Source: Bryobacterales bacterium (lineage in GTDB: Bacteria; Acidobacteriota; Terriglobia; Bryobacterales; Bryobacteraceae). Taken from it: a DNA stretch of 64,000 nucleotides. Position 1 is the first letter of the stretch. Each line of letters begins with the position of its first letter. The stretch lies in NCBI GenBank assembly GCA_016789905.1, contig JAEUQC010000063.1:124001-188000 (forward strand), read 5' to 3'. The notes below the pieces were generated by a model. It saw only the letters and a program-made list of their open reading frames with translations. It searched no databases and was not told the origin of the DNA. A program made the translations under genes and the position numbers. This document shows positions 43,910 through 51,709 of this stretch, one piece after another.

Positions 43910-44272
43910 ATGCAACTCGTCCGCCTCGCACTTCTCCTCCTCGCCGCCGCCGCGGCCTCTTTCGCCGCCGATATCGACGGCAAATGGGTCGGTGAACTCA
44001 CCACGCAAAACGGAACCATGCAACTCACCATGATGCTCAAGGCGGATGGCGAAACGCTCACCGGCACCATTGGCACCCAGATGGGCGACATGCAGATCAA
44101 AGAGGGGAAGGTGAAGGGCGACGAACTCTCCTGGGTCACCGTCTTCGAACGCGACGGCAACTCCATGCGCATCATGAACAAGGCCAAGGTCACCGGCGCC
44201 GAAATGAAAGTGACCGTCTCCGTCGAAGGCCGCGACGCCGTGATGGAATACACCGCCAAAAAATCGAGCTAA
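43910..44272 (+). CDS. Small secreted conserved protein
   Basis: A 120-aa protein with a clear signal peptide (MQLVRLALLLLAAAAASFAA) and a compact beta-rich domain: 'DIDGKWVGELTTQNGTMQLT', 'ADGETLTGTIGTQMGDMQIK' and 'EGKVKGDELSWVTVF'. The alternating strand pattern resembles small lipocalin-like secreted domains that are frequent in Acidobacteriota. No catalytic motif was seen and the function is unknown. Downstream lies decayed toxin-antitoxin sequence on the other strand. Confidence 0.7.
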   Translation: MQLVRLALLLLAAAAASFAADIDGKWVGELTTQNGTMQLTMMLKADGETLTGTIGTQMGDMQIKEGKVKGDELSWVTVFERDGNSMRIMNKAKVTGAEMKVTVSVEGRDAVMEYTAKKSS

Positions 44273-44618
44273 GCGTCCGGCACGCCCTCGTACAACGTCG
44301 CCATCCCCACGCTGCACGCAAGCGATGAGAACTCGCATTCCGCGTCCAGCCCTGTCACTTCACGAATCCACTATTTCCCGTCCTCGCCGCGCCTAGGAAT
44401 CTCCACCAGCGGCTTGTCCGGGCAGTCCAGCGCATACATTTTTCCTCCCGGTCACTCGCCTCCGTGCCCGGCGATAACGCCTCCACCAAAAACAACGGAT
44501 TCGTAATCACAAACCGCTTACTGGCGTTGGCCACTTCCACCGCCATCTGCGGCAGCAACACGTCCAGTCGCTTCTCCAACAGCGCCTCCCAGGCCGCCGA
44601 ATAAGGCGCCGCCCGCAC
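44269..44618 (-). pseudogene. Uma2-family endonuclease remnant
   Basis: Fragments of the Uma2 (DUF820) nuclease family lie in two frames. The first frame reads 'AVEVANASKRFVITNPLFLV' and 'EALSPGTEASDREEK', the conserved core of the family. In other frames it continues as 'MYALDCPDKPLVEIPRRGED', an in-frame TAG, and 'WIREVTGLDAECEFSSLACS', the family C-terminus. The changes of frame and stop codon show decay. Uma2 proteins are PD-(D/E)XK nucleases of unknown role, often in expanded copies. Confidence 0.7.
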
Positions 44619-44629
44619 GCATCCCAGTG

Positions 44630-44871
44630 CCGCTGATTCTCCCGCGCCACGTCCAACTCACAATCCTGCTGCAATCCCGGCCACATCTCCGCCGGACTCC
44701 CGAAATACCGCGCCACCCGCAACGCCCTCGCCAACGCGTTAATCGAGATCCCATCGGCAACAGAAACTCCCACCGCAAAGTCTCACCAGGATGTTCCGGT
44801 TCCAAGTTCACCTGCATCACCATCCTTCCCAACCCGATTCCAGCGGAATTGCCCATTCGCTTGATCGGCAA
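44630..44871 (-). pseudogene. HigA-family antitoxin remnant
   Basis: A broken XRE-type HigA gene. One frame gives 'EPEHPGETLRWEFLLPMG'; then a 1-base loss moves to another frame reading 'ISINALARALRVARYFGSPA' and 'EMWPGLQQDCELDVAREN'. Compared with intact HigA (for example the one at 50548 here), the DNA-recognition helix region between 'ALARAL' and 'RVARYFG' is missing (~30 residues). No matching HigB is left beside it. It is next to the VapBC operator region and reads in the opposite direction. Confidence 0.7.
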
Positions 44872-44877
44872 ATTACC

Positions 44878-44920
44878 GAGATGTACGTTGCCGGTTGATG
44901 ACGTACATATCTCGATGTAC
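44878..44920. promoter_or_regulatory. Inverted repeat operator upstream of vapBC
   Basis: GAGATGTACGT (44878-44888) is mirrored by ACGTACAT-AT-CTC (44901-44913), with a third half-site GATGTAC at 44914-44920. The element ends 10 bp before the likely antitoxin ATG at 44930. This position and symmetry fit the operator on which VapB-type antitoxins repress their own operon. Confidence 0.5.
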
Positions 44921-44929
44921 CCTTAAATC

Positions 44930-45176
44930 ATGCTGGCCACCGAACTCCGCAAAAAACCTCTTCCAAACCCTTGAAAAGGCCTCCAACGGCGATCCGGTCA
45001 TGATCGAGTACAAAGGCGTCTCCCTGCGCTTGGAAGCCGTCATCGGAAAGCGCAAGCTGGCAGGTGCGGTGCGGCGGAACTCCATTGTCGGCGATCCAGA
45101 CCTGCTCGTCGGGTCGGACATCGAACTGATGGATCAACTGGAAAAAAAGTGGCTGGTTGAGGACGCCAAGCTTTGA
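44930..45176 (+). CDS. VapB/Phd-like antitoxin, with an apparent frameshift in an A6 run
   Basis: The ~80-aa product would read 'MLATELRKNLFQTLEKASNG', then 'DPVMIEYKGVSLRLEAV' and 'SDIELMDQLEKKWLVEDAKL', a short antitoxin of the Phd/VapB type. The natural ATG at 44930 runs in frame only to the six As at 44951-44956. With five As the reading continues smoothly; with six, the frame meets a stop soon after. The downstream frame is open back to 44895 but that extension is unlike the family. The shift may be a real lesion, a sequencing indel, or transcriptional slippage. It overlaps vapC by 4 bp. Confidence 0.65.
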
Positions 45177-45556
45177 GTGTCGTTTACCTCGATTCCCACG
45201 TCGCAATTTGGCTCTGCGATGGGTTGACTGAAAAACTCAGCGCCGCGGCCACGGACGCAATCGAATCCAGTCCTGTGCTGATCTCGCCAATGGTCTACCA
45301 GGAGTTGGCATACCTGCATCGCCGGAAGCGAGTCCTCGATTCCCCGGCTATCATGTACGCGAGCCTCAACACCAGTTTCGGCGTGACCCTTTGTTCGCAG
45401 TCCTTTTCGGCGGTGGCCGCGGTGGCCGCTGAACTCGAGTGGACGAACGATCCATTTGATCGCGTCATCGTCGCCCAAGCGCAACGGAATGCCCATTCCC
45501 GCTTGGTCACCAAGGACAAGCTGATTCGGAAACACTACGCCCGGGCTGTTTGGTAA
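45173..45556 (+). CDS. vapC: VapC-type PIN-domain toxin
   Basis: A 127-aa PIN-domain ribonuclease. Acidic metal-binding residues are visible in 'VVYLDSHVAIWL' (first Asp), 'LISPMVYQELAYLHRRKRVL' (Glu), and 'LEWTNDPFDRVIVAQAQRNA' (Asp pair). VapC toxins cleave tRNA or other RNA and are blocked by the antitoxin. It starts at TTG (45173), overlapping the antitoxin stop by 4 bp. The toxin frame is intact, so the cell must still make working antitoxin, by slippage or otherwise, or this toxin is weakly expressed. Confidence 0.88.
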   Translation: MSVVYLDSHVAIWLCDGLTEKLSAAATDAIESSPVLISPMVYQELAYLHRRKRVLDSPAIMYASLNTSFGVTLCSQSFSAVAAVAAELEWTNDPFDRVIVAQAQRNAHSRLVTKDKLIRKHYARAVW

Positions 45557-45779
45557 CGGCATGGTCCCCATTACCTGGCAGCCACCCCAAAGTCGCAGCA
45601 TACACCCATGCCGCAACAATTCGACTTCGTAATTGGGCGAGATTCGGAGGGTTTAGTAAAGGGACAACCGCCCGCCCCTCTTGAATTCGTCGGCATGTAA
45701 CGCGGCACCGTCGCTCCAGTCCGCGGCGCTGGCATCCTCGGACCCTGCGGGAATGCGTTCTAACGCTCCCCCCACCAGC

Positions 45780-45790
45780 TATACTGGTAG
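45780..45790 (+). promoter_or_regulatory. Probable -10 element TATACTGGTAG before hemX
   Basis: TATACTGGTAG ends 2 bp before the hemX ATG (45793). The same 11 bases precede rlmA at 25571. If TATACT is the -10, the hemX message has almost no leader. The 236 bp between vapC and hemX otherwise hold no recognisable gene. Confidence 0.35.
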
Positions 45791-45792
45791 AA

Positions 45793-46611
45793 ATGCAGGA
45801 GATGAGCCTTTTCTGGCTGCGTGTCGCCGCCTTCCTCTACTCCGCTGGGCTTCTATACGTAGCTGACTTCCTGCTCCGCCGCAGCAGCGTTCTCTACCGC
45901 CCGGCCATCGCCGCATTCTCCGTCGCCAGCGTCTTCCATTTCGTCGCCATCGTCGAACGCTCCATCGCCAACGGCCATCTTGCCGCCCAGGATTTCCATC
46001 AAACCGTCACCCTCCTCGCCCTCGTCCTCGCCATCGTGTTCCTCGTCATCAATTGGATCTACGATTTCTCCTCCCTCGGCCTCATCGCCTTTCCCCTCGT
46101 CACGTTTCTCACCCTCTTTGGCGCCGCCTCCAAATCTCTCGGCCCCTGGCCCACCTCCGGCCTCCGCGACGCTGGCCTCCTCGTCCACGTACTGCTCAAC
46201 ATCGCCGGCTTCACCTGCACCCTTTTCATGGCCCTCGCCAGCACCTTCTATCTCGTCCAGGAACGCCACCTTAAAACCAAACAACCCTCCACATTTTTCC
46301 AACGCCTCCCGCCGCTCCATACGCTCGATCAACTCGCCTCCCGCGCCATGATCGCCGGCTTCGTCTTCACCACCATCGGCGTCATCGGCGGCTCCGCCTG
46401 GGCCTATATGGAGTCCGGCACGCGCTGGATCGGCGAAGGCAAGGTCCACATCTCTCTCTTCACCTGGTGCTTCTATCTGGCCGTTGTCTACCTCCGTACC
46501 AACGCCGGCTGGCGCGGCCGCCGTGCCGCTTTCCTCGCCTTCTACGTACTGCTGTTCAGTACACTCACATGGGTCTCCCACATCGGCCTCCGTCCTCTCC
46601 TCGCCAAGTAG
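45793..46611 (+). CDS. hemX: HemX/CcsA-like cytochrome c assembly-type membrane protein
   Basis: A 272-aa membrane protein with eight helices, of the CcsA/CcmC/HemX superfamily. Visible parts are 'VFHFVAIVERSIANGHLA' (haem-ligand His), 'LDQLASRAMIAGFVFTTIGV', 'GGSAWAYMESGTRWIGEGKV' (WAxxxWG-like site) and 'LTWVSHIGLRPLLAK'. In Gram-positives HemX controls the HemA level; in other groups related proteins handle haem for cytochromes c. Here it directly precedes hemA (adjacent codons, no gap), so a role in regulating or using the haem pathway is likely. Confidence 0.87.
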   Translation: MQEMSLFWLRVAAFLYSAGLLYVADFLLRRSSVLYRPAIAAFSVASVFHFVAIVERSIANGHLAAQDFHQTVTLLALVLAIVFLVINWIYDFSSLGLIAFPLVTFLTLFGAASKSLGPWPTSGLRDAGLLVHVLLNIAGFTCTLFMALASTFYLVQERHLKTKQPSTFFQRLPPLHTLDQLASRAMIAGFVFTTIGVIGGSAWAYMESGTRWIGEGKVHISLFTWCFYLAVVYLRTNAGWRGRRAAFLAFYVLLFSTLTWVSHIGLRPLLAK

Positions 46612-47883
46612 ATGAAGATCCACGTCACAGGCCTCAATCACCGCACCGCGCCAGTCGAAGTGCGCGAACGCCTTGCCTTCGACGCCGCCTCCCTCCCCGA
46701 AGCCCTCAAAAACCTCCGCGATGCGAACGGCGTCCACGAATCGCTCATCCTCTCCACCTGCAACCGCGTGGAAATCGTCGTCGCCACCGACGAAAAGGAA
46801 GACGCCAATCTCCAGGTCGCCGGCTTCCTCGAACACGCCAAGCCCGGTACCCGCGTCGATTTCGATCGCCATCTCTATCACTTCGAAAACCGCGACGCCA
46901 TCCGCCATCTCTTCCGCGTCGCCTCCTCGCTCGATTCCATGGTCGTCGGTGAGCCCCAAATCCTCGGCCAGCTCAAAGACGCCTGGTCGCTCGCCAAAGA
47001 ACAAGGCGTCCTCGGCCAGTATCTCGACACGGTCCTCACCCGAGCCTTCAACGTCGCCAAACGCGTCCGCACCGAAACTACCATCGGCGAAAGCGCCGTC
47101 AGCGTCTCCTTCGCCGCCGTCGAACTCGCCCGCGAAATCTTCGGCTCTCTCCAGGGCTGCGGCGTGCTCTTGATCGGCGCCGGCAAAATGAGCGAACTCG
47201 CCGCCCGCCACCTCCACCGCTCCGGCGCCAATCGTATCTACGTCACCAATCGCACCCGCGCCCGCGCCGAAGAAATGGCGTCTCTTTTCAACGGCACCAT
47301 CATCGATTACGACGCCTTCCACGCCGCGATGCCCGAAATCGATATCGTCATCGCCAGCTCCGGCGCCCCGCACTATATCCTCACCGAAGCCCAAATGCGC
47401 CAGATCCGTTCCAAGCGCAAGGGCCGCCCCATTTTCCTCATCGATATTGCCGTCCCCCGCAATATCGAACCCTCTGTCAACGCCCTCGAAAACGTCTTCC
47501 TCTACGACATCGACGATCTCGGCAAAGTCGTCGAACAGAACCGCAAGGGCAGGGAAGCCGAAGCCGCCGCCGCCGAACTCATCATCGGCGAAGAGGTCGA
47601 TAAACTCGTCGCCCGCTTGAAGGAGCGCGAAGCCGTCCCCATCATCGTCTCGCTCCAGGATCACCTCGAACAGCTTCGCCAGGCCGAACTGCAGCGCGTG
47701 CGCGGCAAGCTCGGTGCTCTTACCCCGCAACAGGAAGAAGCCATCGAAGCGCTCACCAAAGGCCTCATGGCCAAAATCGCCCACGGCCCCATCATGGAAA
47801 TCCGCCGCAACGCCGGGCGCGAAGAAGGCTGGCAGGTCATCGAAGAGGTCCGTCGCATCTTCAAACTGGAGACTCCGGAATAA
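46612..47883 (+). CDS. hemA: Glutamyl-tRNA reductase
   Basis: A 423-aa enzyme making glutamate-1-semialdehyde from Glu-tRNA with NADPH, the first step of C5 haem synthesis. Motifs are 'VTGLNHRTAPVEVRERLAF', the active cysteine 'LILSTCNRVEIVVATD', 'DSMVVGEPQILGQLKDAWSL', the NADPH loop 'VLLIGAGKMSELAARHLHRS' and the C-terminal dimer helix 'GPIMEIRRNAGR'. It follows hemX without a gap and ends directly before the hemC ATG. Confidence 0.96.
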   Translation: MKIHVTGLNHRTAPVEVRERLAFDAASLPEALKNLRDANGVHESLILSTCNRVEIVVATDEKEDANLQVAGFLEHAKPGTRVDFDRHLYHFENRDAIRHLFRVASSLDSMVVGEPQILGQLKDAWSLAKEQGVLGQYLDTVLTRAFNVAKRVRTETTIGESAVSVSFAAVELAREIFGSLQGCGVLLIGAGKMSELAARHLHRSGANRIYVTNRTRARAEEMASLFNGTIIDYDAFHAAMPEIDIVIASSGAPHYILTEAQMRQIRSKRKGRPIFLIDIAVPRNIEPSVNALENVFLYDIDDLGKVVEQNRKGREAEAAAAELIIGEEVDKLVARLKEREAVPIIVSLQDHLEQLRQAELQRVRGKLGALTPQQEEAIEALTKGLMAKIAHGPIMEIRRNAGREEGWQVIEEVRRIFKLETPE

Positions 47884-48756
47884 ATGAGCAACCTAGTCAT
47901 CGGCTCCCGTGGTTCGAAACTCGCCCTCTGGCAAGCCAATCACATCGCCGCCCAACTCAACGCCCTTGGCCACTCCACCCGCATCGAAATCATCCAGACC
48001 ACCGGCGACAAAATAACGGACGTGGCTCTCTCCAAGGTCGGAACAAAAGGGCTATTCACCAAGGAAATCGAAGAAGCCCTTCTCGCCGGCTCCATTGATC
48101 TTGCCGTCCATTCGGCCAAGGACATGCCCACTGAACTCCCCGATGGCCTGGTCCTTTCCGCCTTCCCCGAACGTCAGGATCCGCGCGACGCCATCATCGG
48201 CGACATCCCGCCCAACGCCATTGTCGGCACCAGCTCCCTCCGCCGCGCCGCCCAGCTCAAAACTTCCCGTCCCGATGTTGACATCCGCGACCTCCGCGGC
48301 AACGTCGATACCCGCCTCCGCAAACAGGCCGAAGGCCAGTATCACGCCATTCTCCTCGCCGCCGCCGGCCTCATCCGCCTCGGTTGGCAGGACCGTATCT
48401 CCCAATACTTGGACCCCGCCGAATTCGTACCCGCCGTCGGCCAGGGCGCCCTCGCCATCGAAACCCGTTCCGACGGCGGCCTCGGCCATACCGTCGTTTC
48501 CCAAATAGACGACCCCGAAACTCGCGCCCGCCTCACCGCCGAACGCGCCGCGCTGAAAGCCCTCGGCGGCGGCTGCCAGGTCCCCATGGGCGCCCACGCC
48601 ATCCTCGCCGGCGAAACTCTCAAAATCCATGGCATCGTCATCTCTGTCGATGGCCTTACCGCCATCCGCGCCCAGGCCGAAGGTCCCGCCTCCCACGCGG
48701 AAGCCATCGGCGACGAACTCGGTCAAAAGCTCCTCCAGGCAGGCGCGCGTGTATGA
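47884..48756 (+). CDS. hemC: Porphobilinogen deaminase (hydroxymethylbilane synthase)
   Basis: A 290-aa enzyme that joins four porphobilinogens. Motifs are 'VIGSRGSKLALWQANHIAAQ', 'LFTKEIEEALLAGSIDLAVH', 'SAKDMPTELPDGL', 'GTSSLRRAAQLKTSRPDVDI' and the cofactor-cysteine loop 'ALKALGGGCQVPMGAHA'. The dipyrromethane cofactor is attached to that cysteine. The ATG follows the hemA stop directly and the TGA overlaps the next ATG. Confidence 0.96.
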   Translation: MSNLVIGSRGSKLALWQANHIAAQLNALGHSTRIEIIQTTGDKITDVALSKVGTKGLFTKEIEEALLAGSIDLAVHSAKDMPTELPDGLVLSAFPERQDPRDAIIGDIPPNAIVGTSSLRRAAQLKTSRPDVDIRDLRGNVDTRLRKQAEGQYHAILLAAAGLIRLGWQDRISQYLDPAEFVPAVGQGALAIETRSDGGLGHTVVSQIDDPETRARLTAERAALKALGGGCQVPMGAHAILAGETLKIHGIVISVDGLTAIRAQAEGPASHAEAIGDELGQKLLQAGARV

Positions 48757-50210
48757 AGGGCCGTGTCTATCTCGTCGGCGCCGGCCCCGGTGATCCGGAG
48801 CTGATCACCGTCAAAGGCCGCGAACTCCTCGCCCATGCCGATGTCGTTCTCTACGACAATCTTGCCGCTCCGGAACTGCTGCCCAACGGCGCCGAACTGA
48901 TCTACGTCGGCAAGAAAAAGTCCGAACATTCCATGCCGCAAAGCGACATCATCGCCTTGCTCATTGAACACGCCCGCGCCGGACGCGCTGTCGTCCGCCT
49001 CAAGGGCGGCGATCCCTACATCTTCGGCCGTGGCGGGGAGGAGGCCGAATCGCTCACCGCCGCCGGTGTTGAGTTTGAGGTTGTGCCCGGCGTCACCGCC
49101 GCCCTCGGCATCGCCGCCTACGCGGGCGTTCCCTTGACGCATCGGGATCACACCAGTTCCGTCACCTTTGTCACCGGTCACGATCCGGACAAAATCGATT
49201 GGTCCCGCATCGGCCACTCGGAAACCCTCGTCGTCTATATGGGGCTCACCACCATCGGTGTCATCTCCGAAAAGCTGATCGCCGCCGGCCGCGATCCCAG
49301 CACCCCCGCCGTCGTTGTCCGCCGGGCCACCACGCCCAGCCAGCAAACCTTCGTCACCTCTCTCTCGGAACTGCCGCGCGTTGTCAGGGACGCCCAACTC
49401 AGGCCGCCCGCCACCATCGTCATCGGCCAGGTCGCCGCGCTCCGTGGCCAGTTCGATTGGTTCGAAAAGCGCCCTCTCTTCGGACAGACGGTTCTCGTCA
49501 CCCGCGCCGAAGGCCAAGGCGATGAGGGCAACCGTCAACTCCGCCATCTGGGCGCCAACGTACTCGATATTCCTGTCATCGAGATCCAACCTCCGGAGGA
49601 CGGCGCCCCGCTCACCGAAGCGCTCAACAGTCTGCCGGTATATGACTGGATCCTGTTCACCAGCGCCAACGCGGTGACCAAATTCTTCGACGCGCTATTT
49701 CAAAGCGGCCGGGACGCCCGCGCCATCCGCGCCAAAATCGGCGCCATCGGCGCCAAGACGGCCGCCGCGCTCCATGCACGCGGCATTCAGCCGGAACGTG
49801 TTGCCGAACAGGCCATCGCCGAAGGCGTCGTCGCGGCGTTCGCAAAGGAGAGCCTGGTCGGAGCAAGGGTGCTGCTGCCGCGGGCCGCGGTCGGTCGCGA
49901 CGTGATTCCCGTCGAGTTCCGCAAGCGCGGCGCCCGCGTGGATATTGTCCCCGTCTATCGCACAGGGGTGCCGCAGGAGAGCATGGACCGCCTCGCCGCC
50001 GTCCCCCACGTCGATTGGGTCACTTTCACCAGTTCCAGCACCGTAAAGAACTTCCTCGCCCTCGGCGGCCGCCGTCTCCTCGAAGCCGGCGCCAAGGCCG
50101 TCTCCATCGGCCCGGCCACCAGTGAGACCCTCAAGGCCCACGGCATCGAGGTCGCGCTGGAGGCCGCGGAACACACCATGGACGGCGTGATCGCCGCCAT
50201 CCGTTCTTAA
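48753..50210 (+). CDS. cobA-hemD: Uroporphyrinogen-III C-methyltransferase / uroporphyrinogen-III synthase fusion
   Basis: A 485-aa two-domain protein. Residues 1-245 are the SUMT (CobA) part: 'VYLVGAGPGDPELITVKGRE', 'VRLKGGDPYIFGRGGEEAES', 'PGVTAALGIAAYAGVPLTHR' and 'VVYMGLTTIGVISEKLIAAG'. Residues ~255-485 are the HemD part: 'QTVLVTRAEGQGDEGNRQLR', 'YDWILFTSANAVTKFFDAL' and 'WVTFTSSSTVKNFLALGG'. One chain closes uroporphyrinogen III and methylates it toward sirohaem or cobalamin. The fusion ends the hem operon. The start overlaps the hemC stop by 4 bp. Confidence 0.94.
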   Translation: MKGRVYLVGAGPGDPELITVKGRELLAHADVVLYDNLAAPELLPNGAELIYVGKKKSEHSMPQSDIIALLIEHARAGRAVVRLKGGDPYIFGRGGEEAESLTAAGVEFEVVPGVTAALGIAAYAGVPLTHRDHTSSVTFVTGHDPDKIDWSRIGHSETLVVYMGLTTIGVISEKLIAAGRDPSTPAVVVRRATTPSQQTFVTSLSELPRVVRDAQLRPPATIVIGQVAALRGQFDWFEKRPLFGQTVLVTRAEGQGDEGNRQLRHLGANVLDIPVIEIQPPEDGAPLTEALNSLPVYDWILFTSANAVTKFFDALFQSGRDARAIRAKIGAIGAKTAAALHARGIQPERVAEQAIAEGVVAAFAKESLVGARVLLPRAAVGRDVIPVEFRKRGARVDIVPVYRTGVPQESMDRLAAVPHVDWVTFTSSSTVKNFLALGGRRLLEAGAKAVSIGPATSETLKAHGIEVALEAAEHTMDGVIAAIRS

Positions 50211-50215
50211 AGTCT

Positions 50216-50232
50216 GTACCATTGGGTGGTAC
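50216..50232. promoter_or_regulatory. Inverted repeat operator upstream of higBA
   Basis: GTACCA-TTGGG-TGGTAC forms perfect 6-bp arms 6 bp after the cobA-hemD stop and 11 bp before the higB ATG. Its position fits the autoregulatory HigA operator. Confidence 0.5.
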
Positions 50233-50243
50233 ACTGGGACCAG

Positions 50244-50540
50244 ATGATCGCCTCGTTTCGGGACGACTGGCTCCGCCGCTTCTTCGTGGACGATATTCGG
50301 TCGCGGCAAATCCCGCCTGCCCTCGCCGTTCGAGTCTTCCGCAAGTTGCAGTTGCTCGACGATTCTACAACGGAACAGGATTTGTGCATTCCGCCGGGTA
50401 ATCGATTCGAGCGGCTAAGGGGCGGGCTCTCTGGCTACTGCTCGCTTCGCGTGAACCAGCAGTGGCGACTCATCTTCCGCTGGGATTCGATATACGGCGT
50501 GGCCACCGAAGTCTATCTGGATCCCCATACCTATCAATGA
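50244..50540 (+). CDS. higB: HigB-type mRNA interferase toxin (RelE superfamily)
   Basis: A 98-aa toxin from the ATG at 50244: 'MIASFRDDWLRRFFVDD' at the start, 'ARRVFRKLQLL'-like helix, then 'GNRFERLRGGLSGYCSLRVN' and 'QQWRLIFRWDS', the family core in which the basic and aromatic residues act in ribosome-dependent mRNA cleavage. The end 'EVYLDPHTYQ' matches HigB. An open frame continues upstream to 50226 but the family start is at 50244. The antitoxin gene follows after 7 bp, toxin first, which is the normal order for higBA. Confidence 0.88.
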   Translation: MIASFRDDWLRRFFVDDIRSRQIPPALAVRVFRKLQLLDDSTTEQDLCIPPGNRFERLRGGLSGYCSLRVNQQWRLIFRWDSIYGVATEVYLDPHTYQ

Positions 50541-50547
50541 GGTGCTC

Positions 50548-50856
50548 ATGCTAACAACCAAACGCAAACCCGCAACCCCCGGCGAAATCCTCTCCGAGGA
50601 GTTCCTCGCGCCAATGAACCTCACCCAAGCCGCCCTGGCCGAGGCCATGGGCGTGCCTCGAAAACACGTCAACGAACTCTGCAACGGCCGCCGCTCCGTC
50701 ACCGCCCCCACGGCCCTCATCCTCGCCCGCGTCTTCGGCAACACCCCCGATTTCTGGCTAAACGTCCAACGCCGTACCGATCTCTGGGCCGCCCTCCATT
50801 CCCCCCGCGAACGTCAACGCATCGCCCGCGCCAAACCCCTCACCGACGCCGCATAA
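50548..50856 (+). CDS. higA: HigA-type antitoxin (XRE family)
   Basis: A 102-aa antitoxin: 'ATPGEILSEEFLAPMNLTQA' and 'ALAEAMGVPRKHVNELCNGR' form the helix-turn-helix, then 'TALILARVFGNTPDFWLNVQ' is the HigA-specific C-terminal helix. The ATG at 50548 has GAGG 5 bp before it; a GTG six bases upstream is also in frame. It should neutralise HigB and bind the inverted repeat upstream of higB. Unlike the broken higA at 44630-44871, its recognition helix is intact. Confidence 0.9.
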   Translation: MLTTKRKPATPGEILSEEFLAPMNLTQAALAEAMGVPRKHVNELCNGRRSVTAPTALILARVFGNTPDFWLNVQRRTDLWAALHSPRERQRIARAKPLTDAA

Positions 50857-50869
50857 TAAAACTACCCGG

Positions 50870-51709
50870 ATGCTCTGGCTCCTCCTCCTCTCCCTCAAAG
50901 TCCCGCTCGGCCTCGACGCCCACATCCCCACCCCGCCCGATAATCCCCTGCGCCCCGAAACCATCCAACTCGGCCGCAAACTCTTCTTTGACACCCGCCT
51001 CTCCAAAGACAACTCCATCTCCTGCGCCACCTGCCACGACCCTAAACGCGCCTTCACTGACCAACACCCCAGAGCCATCGGCGTCAACAACCAGCACGGC
51101 CCGCGCCGCTCCCCCCGCATCCTCAATCGCGCCTGGGGCCGCAGATTCTTCTGGGACGGCCGCTCCCCCACTCTCGAAGACCAAGTCCTCCAGCCCATCG
51201 CCAACCCCATCGAAATGGCCCTCCCGCTCGACGAAGCCCTCAAGAAGCTCAACGAAGTCGACGACTACAAACCCATCGATCAAACCAAACTCGCCCAAGC
51301 CCTCGCCAGCTACGTCCGCACCATCCTCGCCGGCAACTCCCCTTACGACCAATACCTCGCCGGCAACAAAACCGCACTGACCACCCAACAACAAAAGGGC
51401 CTGCAACTGTTCCGCACCAAAGCCAACTGCATCTCCTGTCACCTCGGCCCCAACCTGACTGACGAAGATCTCCACCAGACCAACGGCGAAACGCCCTTCA
51501 AAACCCCCTCCCTCCGCCAGGTTGCCCAAGCCGCGCCCTACTTCCACGACGGCAGCGCCCCAACGCTGGAAGCCGTCATCGACCACTACAACAAAGGCGA
51601 AGCCGCCGACCCCGAAATTCAGCCCCTCAAACTGACCAGCGAAGAGAAGCAAGCTCTCGTGGAATTCCTGAAATCCCTAACCGGCGACATCATCGAGGGC
51701 AACCAATGA
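50870..51709 (+). CDS. Di-haem cytochrome c peroxidase (MauG/CcpA family)
   Basis: A 279-aa exported protein with a short hydrophobic leader (MLWLLLLSLKVPLG). Two haem motifs are present: 'CATCH' in 'NSISCATCHDPKRAFTD' (~52-56) and 'CISCH' in 'KANCISCHLGPNLTD' (~187-191). Other conserved pieces are 'IQLGRKLFFDTRLSKDNSIS' and 'KTPSLRQVAQAAPYFHDGSA'. It reduces H2O2 in the periplasm or acts as a MauG-like oxidase. It overlaps the TPR gene's start by ATGA. It is slightly shorter than usual. Confidence 0.92.
   Translation: MLWLLLLSLKVPLGLDAHIPTPPDNPLRPETIQLGRKLFFDTRLSKDNSISCATCHDPKRAFTDQHPRAIGVNNQHGPRRSPRILNRAWGRRFFWDGRSPTLEDQVLQPIANPIEMALPLDEALKKLNEVDDYKPIDQTKLAQALASYVRTILAGNSPYDQYLAGNKTALTTQQQKGLQLFRTKANCISCHLGPNLTDEDLHQTNGETPFKTPSLRQVAQAAPYFHDGSAPTLEAVIDHYNKGEAADPEIQPLKLTSEEKQALVEFLKSLTGDIIEGNQ

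Noticed and set aside
44895..44929. Upstream ATG at 44895 as the start of the vapB-like gene
   Set aside because: It would put the operator-like palindrome inside the gene and add residues unlike the family; the frameshift explanation fits better.
45853..47784. 643-aa Glu/Gly-rich open frame antisense to hemX and hemA
   Set aside because: hemX and hemA are certain; the antisense frame is low-complexity and has no family features.
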